From NCBI GenBank assembly GCA_934541105.1, contig CAKTDA010000007.1, positions 261,414 to 325,413 of the forward strand: 64,000 bases of DNA, written 5' to 3'. Below, piece by piece: positions 50,997-59,965 of the stretch; within the stretch, counting starts at the first letter, position 1; each line of letters starts with the position of its first letter. A program made the position numbers and the translations under genes. This DNA is from an uncultured Luteitalea sp. (GTDB lineage: Bacteria; Acidobacteriota; Vicinamibacteria; Vicinamibacterales; Vicinamibacteraceae). The notes under the pieces were generated by a model. That model was not told the DNA's origin, made no database searches, and saw only the letters and a program-made list of their open reading frames with translations.

Positions 50997-52130
50997 ATGC
51001 GACACGTCCGCCTGATTCTGCTGCTCTTCGCCCTCGTGCCGGCAACGGCCGCCGCCCAACCCGCCGACCGCGTGGCGCCCGCACGCGATGCCGCGGCGAC
51101 TGCTCCGGACGAACAGGCCGTGCAGTGGCACACCGTGACGCCGGCAGTCGTCGAAGGCAAGGGATGGAGCGACACGAAAGGCGACTTCGATCGCTTCCCC
51201 GCGCGTGCCGAGGGCACCGTGCGCCCGCCCGTCTGGTCGCTCTCGCGCCACGCCTCGGGCCTCAACGTGCGGTTCACGAGCAACACGACGATTGTTCGCG
51301 TGCGGTGGACGGTCACCGAGGAGCGGCTGGCCCTGCCGCACATGGCGGCAACGGGCGTGAGCGGGCTCGACCTGTACACGCGGGTCGGCTCGACCTGGTA
51401 CTTCGTCTCCGAGGCGAGGCCCACGACGTCGCCGACGAACGACGCCCTCGTGACGGCCGAACTGACGCCGGAAAGCCGCGAGTTCCGGCTGTACCTGCCG
51501 CTCTACAACGGGGTGTCGCAACTGGAGATCGGCGTGGCAGACGGCGCGTCCTTCCGCTTCGAACCGCCCCTGGCGGCGCGTCCGGTCGTGGTGTACGGCA
51601 CGTCGATCACGCAGGGCGGCTGCGCGTCGCGGCCGGGCATGAGCTACACGGCCATCCTCGGACGCCGTCTCGACGTCCCGTTCGTCAACCTGGGATTCTC
51701 GGGCAATGGCAAGGCGGAACCGGAAGTCGCGCGCCTGCTGGCCGAACTCGACCCGGCGGTGTTCGTGATCGACTCGCTGCCGAACATGACGCCGCAGGAA
51801 GTCGCCGACCGCATGCCGGCGCTCATCGACACGATCCGTGCCGCGCATCCGCGCACGCCCATCGTCCTCATCGAGCACCTGCCGTACCCCAGCCTGCGCT
51901 TCCGCAAGGAGAAGGCCGCAAGCGTCGCGACCGCGAATGCGTCGCTCCGGTCCATTCACGAGGCGCGGCGCAAGGCGGGCGACAGGCAAATCACGCTGGT
52001 GCCGGGCGCGGGCCTGCTGGGATCCGATGGCGAGGGTACGGTCGACAACAGCCACCCGACCGATCTCGGGTTCACGCGGATCGCGGATGGACTCGAGCCG
52101 CACCTCCGCCGCGCCTTGAGGGATCGATAG
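50997..52130 (+). CDS. SGNH-type esterase/GDSL hydrolase with N-terminal beta domain
   Basis: A 377-residue exported hydrolase. A signal peptide (about residues 1-18) is followed by an N-terminal beta domain (about 40-165) with SGLDLYTRVG, matching the GxDLY-type motif that accompanies this SGNH family. The catalytic domain has VYGTSITQGG near residue 198 (nucleophile Ser), GFSGNGKAEPE (Gly of block II), and the Asp-His pair in NSHPTDLGF near residue 348. It probably removes acyl groups, for instance from polysaccharides. AGGAA lies about 7 nt before the ATG. It is the last gene of the run from 46883. Confidence 0.85.
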   Translation: MRHVRLILLLFALVPATAAAQPADRVAPARDAAATAPDEQAVQWHTVTPAVVEGKGWSDTKGDFDRFPARAEGTVRPPVWSLSRHASGLNVRFTSNTTIVRVRWTVTEERLALPHMAATGVSGLDLYTRVGSTWYFVSEARPTTSPTNDALVTAELTPESREFRLYLPLYNGVSQLEIGVADGASFRFEPPLAARPVVVYGTSITQGGCASRPGMSYTAILGRRLDVPFVNLGFSGNGKAEPEVARLLAELDPAVFVIDSLPNMTPQEVADRMPALIDTIRAAHPRTPIVLIEHLPYPSLRFRKEKAASVATANASLRSIHEARRKAGDRQITLVPGAGLLGSDGEGTVDNSHPTDLGFTRIADGLEPHLRRALRDR

Positions 52131-52144
52131 GCCCGTTCGGCCGA

Positions 52145-53623
52145 TCAGACGGGAAACCGACCCGAGGGAACCGCGGACAGGCCGGGACCGGTGAGCTGGC
52201 CGGTCTGCATCACGCCGTCACGGATGGTGAACAGCCCCGGGAACCTCGGCTCCCACGCCTCGCTCGCCGCCGGCACGAACTGCCTGGCGTTGGCCTCGAT
52301 GCCGGCGTTGCCGGGCACGCGCGCCGCGATCCCGGCCGAGTGAATGAGCGAGGCGCCTGGACACGTGAGGTCCTGCACGCACAGGAACATCCCGTACTTC
52401 TGCGCAGCGGCGGCCATCAGCATTGCCTGGCTCTGGCCCTTGCACGCCTTGAGCGCCACGCCCGTGTACCCCATCTCGCGCGCGAGCAGCAGCGACTCGA
52501 GGTCCACGAGCCCTTCGTCCACGACGACAGGCAGCAGCTTCGAGGCCTCGTGCATGACGTTGGCCTTGTCGCGCGCGAGGTCGCGCGACGTCGGCTGCTC
52601 GATGTACTTGATGCGCCCGAAGCCGTCTGGCGTCGCCTCGCGCACCTTGTGCAGCAGGCCGAGGAGGTAACCGACGTCCGGGCATCCCTCGTTGAAGTCG
52701 AGCAGGTAGTTCCAGTCGTCGACACCGCGTGCCGTCATCGCGCGCCGCGCCACGCGGTCGATACGCGTGATGCGATCGAAGTCCTGCGCCTCGTTGCCGC
52801 CGTTCAACTTGATCTTGAAGTGCGTCAACCCGTCGCGCGCAATCCACTCGTCGAGCGTCATCGGCAGGCCATCGTCGATCCGTGCCTTCAGGTCGGAGGG
52901 CTCGATGGCATCGCTCGCGCCGACCGAATGGAAGACCGGCGTCACGGCGCGGGGCTGGGCGGGCACGTACCGATCGAGATACTCGCCGGCAAACTGCGGG
53001 CCGAGATCACGCGAGAGGTCGTGCCGCATGTGCTCGCGTGAGTACGTCGCATACGAGCTCAGGCCGAACGCCTTGCCATACCCGTCGTGGATGGCGGCAT
53101 CGAACGCGCTCGCGACGACGAGCGTGCAGAGCACCGGGATGGGCTGCGGGAGCGCCTGCTCCTGCGACACCGCGGCGGCCGCCCTGAGGTATGCGGGCTC
53201 GAGCACGCGCCAGATGTCGATCGGGTGTCCCTCTTCGTCGCACGCCGCGGTCTGCGTGCGCAGCGCGTCGGCAAGGGCACGCATCGCACCGAGGCTCGTG
53301 TCGTGGGGGACGGACGGAAAGGCCCAGGCGTTGCCGAGCGTCATCGATCCGAATCCCCACGACTCCCTGCCGTCGCCCGTCCGCACCCTGCACGCGACGT
53401 TCAGGATCGTGACGTCGTCCACCGAGCGGCCGCCGAACATGTACGGCGCGCGGTATGTGTGCGACTCGAATCCGTGCACGACCTCGAGGATGCGGATGTC
53501 GGTGGGACGTGATGCCTGCACGGCAGGCGCGTCGGTCGAGCACGAGGCGGCAAGCGTCGCCAGCGGCAAGGCGCCGGTGCCGACGAGGAATGCACGGCGC
53601 GACAGGGAATGGGCATCAGCCAT
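52145..53623 (-). CDS. Tat-exported enolase-superfamily (mandelate racemase-like) protein
   Basis: A 492-residue protein. The N-terminus SRRAFLVGTGA is a Tat signal, and LATLAASC suggests Tat-lipoprotein processing. The enolase-superfamily capping domain covers about residues 55-190. The barrel has a Lys in FKIKLNGG near residue 270, metal-type Asp/Glu positions in NYLLDFNEGCP, YIEQPTSRD and VVDEGLVDLE, and ALKACKGQSQ near residue 395. These enzymes act on carboxylate substrates such as sugar acids. ATG at 53623 is chosen because GATAAT ends 7 nt upstream, where the alternative ATG at 53632 would overlap it. Confidence 0.83.
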   Translation of the reverse strand: MADAHSLSRRAFLVGTGALPLATLAASCSTDAPAVQASRPTDIRILEVVHGFESHTYRAPYMFGGRSVDDVTILNVACRVRTGDGRESWGFGSMTLGNAWAFPSVPHDTSLGAMRALADALRTQTAACDEEGHPIDIWRVLEPAYLRAAAAVSQEQALPQPIPVLCTLVVASAFDAAIHDGYGKAFGLSSYATYSREHMRHDLSRDLGPQFAGEYLDRYVPAQPRAVTPVFHSVGASDAIEPSDLKARIDDGLPMTLDEWIARDGLTHFKIKLNGGNEAQDFDRITRIDRVARRAMTARGVDDWNYLLDFNEGCPDVGYLLGLLHKVREATPDGFGRIKYIEQPTSRDLARDKANVMHEASKLLPVVVDEGLVDLESLLLAREMGYTGVALKACKGQSQAMLMAAAAQKYGMFLCVQDLTCPGASLIHSAGIAARVPGNAGIEANARQFVPAASEAWEPRFPGLFTIRDGVMQTGQLTGPGLSAVPSGRFPV

Positions 53624-53630
53624 GAGGCGC

Positions 53631-53636
53631 ATTATC
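53631..53636 (-). promoter_or_regulatory. -10-like element for the enolase-like gene
   Basis: GATAAT on the minus strand, 7 nt before the ATG at 53623. It overlaps the last codons of the upstream DUF167 gene, so the enolase-like gene may have its own transcript. Confidence 0.5.
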
Positions 53637-53928
53637 CGCGCGACGGGTGCAGAGCGACGACCGACTCGACATCCGCGACGTCGACACCCGCGATCTGCAC
53701 GCGTTTCCGGCGCGACCGCTGGCCCGACAGGATGGTCACCGCCCGCCTCGGCACACCGAATGCGTCGGCAAGCGTCTCGACGAGCTCCGCGTTTGCAGCG
53801 CCGTCCACCGGTGCCGCACCAAGCCGCACGAGCACCGCGTCGTCGCGCGTGCCCGCGAGCCCGGCGCGTCCGGCGCGTGGCACGACGCGAACGTCGAACA
53901 CCACGCCACCTGGCACGGCGGTGATCAT
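53632..53928 (-). CDS. DUF167 (YggU-type) family protein
   Basis: A 98-residue cytoplasmic protein. The DUF167 pattern is clear: DVRVVPRAGRAGLAGTRDD near residue 12, VRLGAAPVDGAANAELVETL near residue 34, and VTILSGQRSRRKRVQIAG near residue 64. Function is unknown in this family. The ATG overlaps the stop of the GH42-like gene (ATGA), so it is coupled to it. A 3' end embedded in the next promoter is unusual. Confidence 0.9.
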   Translation of the reverse strand: MITAVPGGVVFDVRVVPRAGRAGLAGTRDDAVLVRLGAAPVDGAANAELVETLADAFGVPRRAVTILSGQRSRRKRVQIAGVDVADVESVVALHPSRG

Positions 53929-56231
53929 CTCGGCCCGAGCCGCACGACGCGGACGTCCGCGCCGCCGACCTCGACGTCGAACGTCACGCGGCCGGCAGAC
54001 GCGCGCAGCGGGACGTCCTGCTGGCGAACGAGATCGATGGCGCGCGTGACCGCGGATGGCACGCGCACCGTGACCGAGCCGCTCGCAGGCGTCGCGGCGT
54101 GGTTCAGGACGACGGCAATGACGTCATGGCCCGACTCCAGCAGCCGCACCTCGAAGGGCCCGCCCTCGACGTCCACCGGCAGCGTGACCCCAGCCCACTG
54201 GAGCAGGCCCGCGTAGAAGCGCTCCACCGCAGGCGTCGGCGTGCTCTGGTATGCGGCGCTCACGAAGGAGCCGAGCAGCAGCGTCCTGCCGCGGCCGTGG
54301 CTCGACAGCACGGCTGCCGCGCCGCCGTGCGGGAACGTCGCCACGACGCGCGCGGCTGGCGCCATGGGCTCCAGTGTCTCTTCGTACCAGCGGGCCGGGA
54401 GCACGTCGCCCGGTGCGAGGCCGGGCACGTCCGACGCGCCGCCCGTCCATGCGAGCTGCGTCTTGCCGCCGACGGCCGTCTGCACGGCGATCTCGCGTGC
54501 GCCCATCACCTCCCACAGACCGAGTCCGGGGATGCGGTCCGACGATGCGCCACGCTCGTTGCTCCACGCGAGCCGCGCCTCGGTCACGAGCGAGCCGCCG
54601 TTCTCGACGTATGCCCGCAGCGGCGCGGCCGCGCGTTCGGGCATCATCACGGGGTACGGGAAGATCACGAGCTTGTAGGCGCCGAGCGTGTCGGCGCTCA
54701 GGTGATCGATGTGGACGTAGTCGATGGGCACGCTGCGCCCGAAGAGCGCGCGGTAGGCACCGAGCAGCGAATCGCGCTCGATGCCGACGACTTCGCCCTG
54801 GGGCCCGCCGTACGCGGCGGCACGCTGGCGTCCGCCGACGAAGTGGGCGAGCGGGTTGTAGACGATGGCGACCTCGGAGCGCACGGGACGCGCGCGCAGC
54901 AGCAGGTCCTGCTCGCGGCTGACGACCTTCGCGATGGCGCCGGCCGCGCGGGCCCGATCGGTGATGGTGCCATCGAGCTGGTTCAGGCCGAACCCGCCCG
55001 CCTCATAGCCCGTGCTCATCGGATACCACGCGTAGTAGTTGATGCCGCGTGCGCCGCGCGCGAGCGCCGACCACGTCCAGATGCGCAGGTCGCCCGGCGT
55101 GACCGTCGGGCTGACGTTGACGCCAATCGTCCCGAAGCCGCCCTGGAGCTCGCCGACATAGAAGCCGTTGCGGCCCTCGTCGTACCCGAACGAGCGGGTG
55201 AAGTCGAGGAGCGCCGCACGCCATGGCGCGTCCCGATCGACGAACGCGGAGTGCTTCGGATAGAACGACGTGCCGTAGAAGTCCACCTGCCGCGCCATCG
55301 TCCAGTCGTCGGCCTGGCCTTCCCAGTGGTGCGGCGAGGCGAACAGGCCGACGCCCGCGGCGTGGCTCGTGACGATCGTGCCGGGCGCACCCCGGCGCAC
55401 GGCATCGGCCCGTTCCTTCAGGTCCTCACCGAGCTTCGCGACGATGAATGCCTTCCAGTCGATGTAGTCCGTGTAGGAGAGGATCGTGCTGAGGCGGCTC
55501 GGCTCCACGTCGTCCCAGCTCGCGAAGCGGCGGTACCAGGCGCGATTGAGGGCGTCGAGCGTGCCGTACTTCTGCTGGAGCCAGGCGCGGAAGCGGCGCT
55601 TGGTGTGCGGGCAGTAGCAGAACTCCGGGTTCGGGATGTACGTGGGGTTGGCCCAGTTGATGACGTGCGGTTCGCTCCAGAGATCCCAGCCGAGGAACGC
55701 CGGACTCTTCGCGGCGCGACGCGCAAGCGTCTCGTAGAAGGCGACGTCGGCGTCGCGGATGCCGTGGTGGTCGCGGCAGTAGCCGGGCGACGACTCGGGC
55801 TGCACCTGCTGGCCGTTGCTCGAGACGAACAGCGAATCCGGGTACTTGCGCCCGAGCCATGAGGGCGCCGAGTCCATGTAGACCTGGAGCAGCAGCTTCA
55901 GCCCCTCCTCTTCGGCCAGTTCGAGCAGCACGTCGAGCGTCTCGAAGTGGTACCGCTGCTCTTCCGGCTCGCCGCTCGCCCAGTCGATCCACGCGCGCAC
56001 GGTGGTGAAGCCGAGCGCCTTGATCTGCTGCACATCGGCGCGCCACTGCTCCTTCTTCTGTCGCGCATCGCGTTCGAGCATCGGCGCGCGCGCCTTGCCG
56101 CCGCCGTACCAGACGGCCATCGGCAGCGCGGATGCGGCGGGCGTGGGCGCAGGCGCTTGCGCCGTGGGTCGTGCGATTGCCGCAATCGCGACGGCAATCA
56201 CGAGGTGAACGGCAAATCGGTAGTCGCGCAT
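53925..56231 (-). CDS. exported GH42-like beta-galactosidase family protein
   Basis: A 768-residue glycoside hydrolase-like protein with a signal peptide (about residues 1-25). The TIM barrel starts near residue 40. The acid/base Glu is probable in LGWDLWSEPHVINW near residue 193, and a nucleophile Glu is possible in FYVGELQGGFG near residue 360. PNPEFCYCPHTKRRFRAWL has the paired Cys seen in GH42 metal or structural sites. A trimerization-type domain (about 480-640) and a C-terminal beta domain follow. It is divergent from the M28 peptidase gene, whose ATG lies 86 bp away. The enzyme likely hydrolyses beta-galactosides outside the cytoplasm. Confidence 0.82.
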   Translation of the reverse strand: MRDYRFAVHLVIAVAIAAIARPTAQAPAPTPAASALPMAVWYGGGKARAPMLERDARQKKEQWRADVQQIKALGFTTVRAWIDWASGEPEEQRYHFETLDVLLELAEEEGLKLLLQVYMDSAPSWLGRKYPDSLFVSSNGQQVQPESSPGYCRDHHGIRDADVAFYETLARRAAKSPAFLGWDLWSEPHVINWANPTYIPNPEFCYCPHTKRRFRAWLQQKYGTLDALNRAWYRRFASWDDVEPSRLSTILSYTDYIDWKAFIVAKLGEDLKERADAVRRGAPGTIVTSHAAGVGLFASPHHWEGQADDWTMARQVDFYGTSFYPKHSAFVDRDAPWRAALLDFTRSFGYDEGRNGFYVGELQGGFGTIGVNVSPTVTPGDLRIWTWSALARGARGINYYAWYPMSTGYEAGGFGLNQLDGTITDRARAAGAIAKVVSREQDLLLRARPVRSEVAIVYNPLAHFVGGRQRAAAYGGPQGEVVGIERDSLLGAYRALFGRSVPIDYVHIDHLSADTLGAYKLVIFPYPVMMPERAAAPLRAYVENGGSLVTEARLAWSNERGASSDRIPGLGLWEVMGAREIAVQTAVGGKTQLAWTGGASDVPGLAPGDVLPARWYEETLEPMAPAARVVATFPHGGAAAVLSSHGRGRTLLLGSFVSAAYQSTPTPAVERFYAGLLQWAGVTLPVDVEGGPFEVRLLESGHDVIAVVLNHAATPASGSVTVRVPSAVTRAIDLVRQQDVPLRASAGRVTFDVEVGGADVRVVRLGPR

Positions 56232-56303
56232 GGGTCGAATCGGAGGTGAGCCCCGGCGGGGCGGATGCGGGGAACCCGCCCGGCCTGCCGGTGGGCGACA
56301 TGC

Positions 56304-56309
56304 TACAGT
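56304..56309 (+). promoter_or_regulatory. -10-like element for M28 peptidase gene
   Basis: TACAGT, 8 nt before the ATG at 56318. Confidence 0.5.
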
Positions 56310-56317
56310 CGCGCGCG

Positions 56318-57751
56318 ATGCACCGTCGAGTTCAGCCGCTCGCTGCCCTGCTGATGCCGTTCCTCCTCGTTGCGGGGTGCGCGACGCGAACCGGCACGGC
56401 GCCCGCTCCCACTCGAACAGGCGACGCGATTGCCGCCTGGCCGACAGGCGTGGATCTGCCCGCCCTCGAACGGCGTATCGACGCCCACCTGCGCTTCCTT
56501 GCGAGCGACGCCCTGCACGGACGCGGCAGCGGCACGCGCGACGAGTGGATTGCCGCCACCTACATCGGCGCCCAGCTTGCCGCGCTCGGACTCGAACCGA
56601 TGGGCGACGATGGCTGGTTCGTCCAGGAGATCGGTGTGCAGCGACTTCGCGCCGAGAAGCCTCCCGTCCTGACGGCGGGCGAGCGCACGTTCACGCGTGG
56701 GCAGGGCTTCACCGTGAACTCGGTGCCGGGACCACGCGTGGGCGGGCCACTGCACCACTACGCGGCTGGTGCGACGTTTCCTGCTGGCGCCGCGGTCATC
56801 CTGCCCGCTGACACGCCCATGGCGGCGCTCTCGAACGTCTCGGCCGCCGCGCTCGTGCTGCGGAGGGCACCGGCGCGTGCATCCGGCGCGCCTACACCGC
56901 CCACCGTGCCCGTCACATCCTCGCAGCTCGTCGGCGTGCCGCCTGGGCAGCCCGCCGGTCCGACGCTCGTGACGCTCGACGCAGCCGCGCACGACGCGAT
57001 CTTCGCGATGGCCAGCGGCACGACCGTGCGCCTCGACTCGGAGTTGACACCGGCCGAGCGTACGAAGACGTGGAACGCGGTGGGCCGCCTTGCCGGCACC
57101 GACCCGTCGGCGTCTGCCGAAGTGCTCGTGATCTCGGCGCACCTCGATCATGTGGGCACGCGCCCCTCGGCCGACGGCAGCGTGGCCGACACCATCTACA
57201 ACGGCGCCGACGACGACGCGTCGGGCGTGGTGGCGGTGCTCGAACTGGCGCGCGCGCTCTCGACGGGCCCGCGGCCGCGCCGCCCGGTGGTCTTCGCGCT
57301 GTTCGGCAGCGAGGAGGCCGGCGGCTTCGGCGCCCGCTACTTCGTCGAGAAGCCCGTCATCCCGCTCACCGACATCGTCGCGGACCTGCAGGTGGAGATG
57401 ATCGGCCGGCCTGACCCGAAGGTGCCGGCCGGCACGCTGTGGCTCACCGGATACGAGCGATCGTCGCTCGGCGCGCAGCTTGCCGCACAGGGCGCGCGGC
57501 TCGTGCAGGACCCGCATCCCGACCAGCGCTTCTTCGAGCGGTCCGACAACATCCGCTTTGCCCGCCGCGGCGTCGTCGCGCACACCGTGTCGAGCTTCGG
57601 CCTCCACAAGGAGTACCACCAGCCGTCCGACGAAGTGCGCCACATCAACGTCGCGCACATGCGCGACGCGATTGCGTCGCTCGTCGAGCCCGTCCGCTGG
57701 CTGGCGACGACAACCGACAAGCCGGCGTGGGTGGAAGGGATGAAGCCGTAG
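56318..57751 (+). CDS. M28-family peptidase lipoprotein
   Basis: A 477-residue lipoprotein: signal peptide and lipobox LLVAGC near residue 22. A PA-type insert domain lies at about 140-230. The M28 catalytic domain has VISAHLDHVG near residue 272 (first zinc His), IYNGADDDASGV near residue 293 (bridging Asp), FGSEEAGGFGARYF near residue 330 (catalytic Glu and zinc Glu), LQVEMIGRPDP (zinc Asp), and the C-terminal His in LHKEYHQPSDE. The residues for a two-zinc aminopeptidase are present. It starts leaderless-type at ATG 56318 and precedes the two-component system. Confidence 0.9.
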   Translation: MHRRVQPLAALLMPFLLVAGCATRTGTAPAPTRTGDAIAAWPTGVDLPALERRIDAHLRFLASDALHGRGSGTRDEWIAATYIGAQLAALGLEPMGDDGWFVQEIGVQRLRAEKPPVLTAGERTFTRGQGFTVNSVPGPRVGGPLHHYAAGATFPAGAAVILPADTPMAALSNVSAAALVLRRAPARASGAPTPPTVPVTSSQLVGVPPGQPAGPTLVTLDAAAHDAIFAMASGTTVRLDSELTPAERTKTWNAVGRLAGTDPSASAEVLVISAHLDHVGTRPSADGSVADTIYNGADDDASGVVAVLELARALSTGPRPRRPVVFALFGSEEAGGFGARYFVEKPVIPLTDIVADLQVEMIGRPDPKVPAGTLWLTGYERSSLGAQLAAQGARLVQDPHPDQRFFERSDNIRFARRGVVAHTVSSFGLHKEYHQPSDEVRHINVAHMRDAIASLVEPVRWLATTTDKPAWVEGMKP

Positions 57752-57801
57752 CGCACGGCGGCGCATCGGCGCGCCGCAGCGGCGGCCGTGCATGATCGTT
57801 G

Positions 57802-57807
57802 TAGGCT
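57802..57807 (+). promoter_or_regulatory. -10-like element for response regulator gene
   Basis: TAGGCT, 6 nt before the ATG at 57814. Confidence 0.45.
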
Positions 57808-57813
57808 CGTGGG

Positions 57814-58488
57814 ATGCGGGCGCTGGTCGTCGAGGACGATCCGAAGATCGCGGACTTCGTGAGCAACGGGCTGCGCGAGGCGGGGTTCGTCGTCGATCGC
57901 GCGGCCGACGGCGAGACCGGCCTGCACCTGGCCACCGAGGGCCAGCACGACGTCGCCGTGATCGACGTGATGCTGCCGCAGCTCGACGGACTGGGCCTGA
58001 TCCAGCAGATGCGGCAGCGCGGCGTGCAGACGCCCGTGCTCATCCTCAGCGCGAGGCACACGGTGGACGATCGCGTGACCGGCCTGCGCGCCGGCGGCGA
58101 CGACTACCTCACGAAGCCCTTCGCCTTCCCCGAGTTGCTCGCACGTGTGCAGGCGCTCATCCGGCGGGCGACGAACGCACCGGTGGCCACGCGGCTCACC
58201 GTCGGCGACCTCACGCTCGACCTCGTGACGCGGGTCGCGACGCGTGGCGGGCGCACGATCGAGCTGCGCCCCCGCGAGTTCACGCTGCTCGAGTACCTGA
58301 TGCGCAACGCCGGACGCGTCGTGTCCAAGACGATGATCCTGTCGCACGTCTGGGACTACTCGTTCGATCCCGGCACGAACGTCGTGGACGTGCTCGTCTT
58401 CCGCCTGCGCGAGAAGATCGACAAGGGCTTCGACGGCAAGCTGCTGCACACGGTGCGGGGAGCGGGATATGTCCTGGGCGTGGCGTGA
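57814..58488 (+). CDS. OmpR-family response regulator
   Basis: A 224-residue DNA-binding response regulator. The receiver domain starts RALVVEDDPKIADF, has the phosphoacceptor Asp in VAVIDVMLPQLDG near residue 51, and LTKPFAF near residue 102. The C-terminal winged helix (about 130-222) has IELRPREFTLLEYL, VVSKTMILSHVWD and NVVDVLVFRLREKID, typical of OmpR/PhoB proteins. Its stop overlaps the histidine kinase start by 20 nt. Tandem GTAATCCGCG copies upstream of degP are candidate binding sites. Confidence 0.95.
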   Translation: MRALVVEDDPKIADFVSNGLREAGFVVDRAADGETGLHLATEGQHDVAVIDVMLPQLDGLGLIQQMRQRGVQTPVLILSARHTVDDRVTGLRAGGDDYLTKPFAFPELLARVQALIRRATNAPVATRLTVGDLTLDLVTRVATRGGRTIELRPREFTLLEYLMRNAGRVVSKTMILSHVWDYSFDPGTNVVDVLVFRLREKIDKGFDGKLLHTVRGAGYVLGVA

Positions 58489-59884
58489 CGTCCTGCGCGA
58501 CGCACTCGGCTGGCGGCTTGCGCGCTGGTACGCCCTCATCTTCGTCGCGAGCGCGCTGACGATCGTCGCGCTGACGTACCTCATCCTCGCCACGTCGCTG
58601 CGCCGCTACGACCGCGACGCCGTGGAGACGGCGCTCGTCCAGTACGCGCGGGCTTACGCGCGCGGCGGCGTGAACGCGCTTGCCCGCGAGATCCGCGAGG
58701 GCGACCTCGCGGCCTCGCCAGGGCCGATCTTCGTCCGGACGCTCGGGCCCGGCGAGCAGGTCGTGTTCTTCAGCATGCCGGCGCGATGGCGGCATTTCGA
58801 CCTGTCGCAGCTCAACGCGCCGCGCCTCAGCGGCGAGCAGGCGTGGACCACCCTGACCACCGGCAACGGCGGCGACGTGCTCGAAGTCGCCTCGGTGCGA
58901 CTCACCGACGGGACGCTGCTGCAGGTCGGCAAGAGCACCGAACGGCGGCGCGACCTGCTGCAGCGCTTCCGGCGCGTGATGCTGGCCGACCTGGCGCTCG
59001 TGCTCGTCGTGGCCCTCGCGGGCGGCGCCCTGATCACCTGGTCCGGCCTCCAGCCTGTTCGCGCGCTCGCGGGGACCGTCGGCGGCATCGTCCGCACCGG
59101 GCGCACCGACCTGCGCGTCCCGTCCTCGCCTGCCGACGACACGCTCGGCGATCTGACCCGACTCGTCAACGCGATGCTCGAGCGCATCGATTCGGTCGTC
59201 AGCGGCATGCGTGGCGCGCTCGACAACGTCGCACACGACCTCCGCACCCCGCTGACGCGGCTGCGCGGCATCGCCGAGCACGCGCTCGCGACCGACGATC
59301 CCGCCCGGATGCGCGAGGCGCTCGCCGACTGCGTCGAGGAGGCGGACCGCGTGACGTCGATGCTGCACACGCTGATGGACATCTCCGAGGCCGAGACGGG
59401 AACGATGGCGCTCACGCGCGAGCCGACGAGCCTCGTCGATCTCGTGCGCCAGGCCGTGGACCTGTACGAGGACGCAGCCGAGGAGCGCGGCATCACGATC
59501 GAGGCCGACGTCGATGGTGCGGTCGTCCAGGTGGACAGGACGCGCATGCGGCAGGTGCTCGCCAACCTGCTCGACAACGCGGTGAAGTACAGCCCTGATG
59601 GCGGGCGTGTGCGGATCCGGGCCTCGAGCATCGGCGAGGCCGCCACCGTGACGGTCGAGGACGACGGCCCGGGCATCCCGCCCGACGAACTCCCGCTCGT
59701 GTGGCAGCGGCTCTTCCGCGGCGACCGCAGCCGCACCACACGCGGGCTCGGGCTCGGCCTGAGCCTCGTCAAGGCCATCGTCGAAGCGCACGGTGGCACG
59801 GTGGACGTCGCCAGCACGGTCGGCGCCGGCAGTCGGTTCCGGATCACCCTGCCGATGGGCACCGCCAACCTTTCACAGATGTAA
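58469..59884 (+). CDS. sensor histidine kinase partner of the response regulator
   Basis: A 471-residue membrane kinase. The first helix is at about residues 25-45 and the second near 173-190, enclosing a periplasmic sensor of about 125 residues. A HAMP-like linker follows, then the HisKA domain with the phosphoacceptor His in NVAHDLRTPLTRLRG near residue 256. The HATPase domain has the N box (ANLLDNAVKYSPDGG), DDGPGIPPDE and TTRGLGLGLSLVK. It is translationally coupled to the response regulator gene. The stop codon lies inside the first of two direct repeats in the degP promoter. Confidence 0.95.
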   Translation: MSWAWRDVLRDALGWRLARWYALIFVASALTIVALTYLILATSLRRYDRDAVETALVQYARAYARGGVNALAREIREGDLAASPGPIFVRTLGPGEQVVFFSMPARWRHFDLSQLNAPRLSGEQAWTTLTTGNGGDVLEVASVRLTDGTLLQVGKSTERRRDLLQRFRRVMLADLALVLVVALAGGALITWSGLQPVRALAGTVGGIVRTGRTDLRVPSSPADDTLGDLTRLVNAMLERIDSVVSGMRGALDNVAHDLRTPLTRLRGIAEHALATDDPARMREALADCVEEADRVTSMLHTLMDISEAETGTMALTREPTSLVDLVRQAVDLYEDAAEERGITIEADVDGAVVQVDRTRMRQVLANLLDNAVKYSPDGGRVRIRASSIGEAATVTVEDDGPGIPPDELPLVWQRLFRGDRSRTTRGLGLGLSLVKAIVEAHGGTVDVASTVGAGSRFRITLPMGTANLSQM

Positions 59885-59912
59885 TCCGCGTGTCAGGCTG
59901 GGGTAATCCGCG
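59881..59912 (+). promoter_or_regulatory. direct repeat, likely regulator binding site upstream of degP
   Basis: GTAATCCGCG at 59881-59890 is repeated exactly at 59903-59912, a 22-bp period (two helical turns). The second copy ends 5 bp before the proposed -10. OmpR-type regulators bind direct repeats, and the matching regulator gene is 1.4 kb upstream. Confidence 0.5.
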
Positions 59913-59917
59913 CTGCG

Positions 59918-59923
59918 TAGAGT
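59918..59923 (+). promoter_or_regulatory. -10 element of the degP-like gene
   Basis: TAGAGT, placing transcription start near 59930 and a leader of about 36 nt that contains a GGGAGA ribosome-binding site before ATG 59966. The -35 region overlaps the direct repeat. Confidence 0.45.
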
Positions 59924-59965
59924 GGTCGTGTCGCGATGGTGCGACAGCCTTCGCGGGAGACGCAG

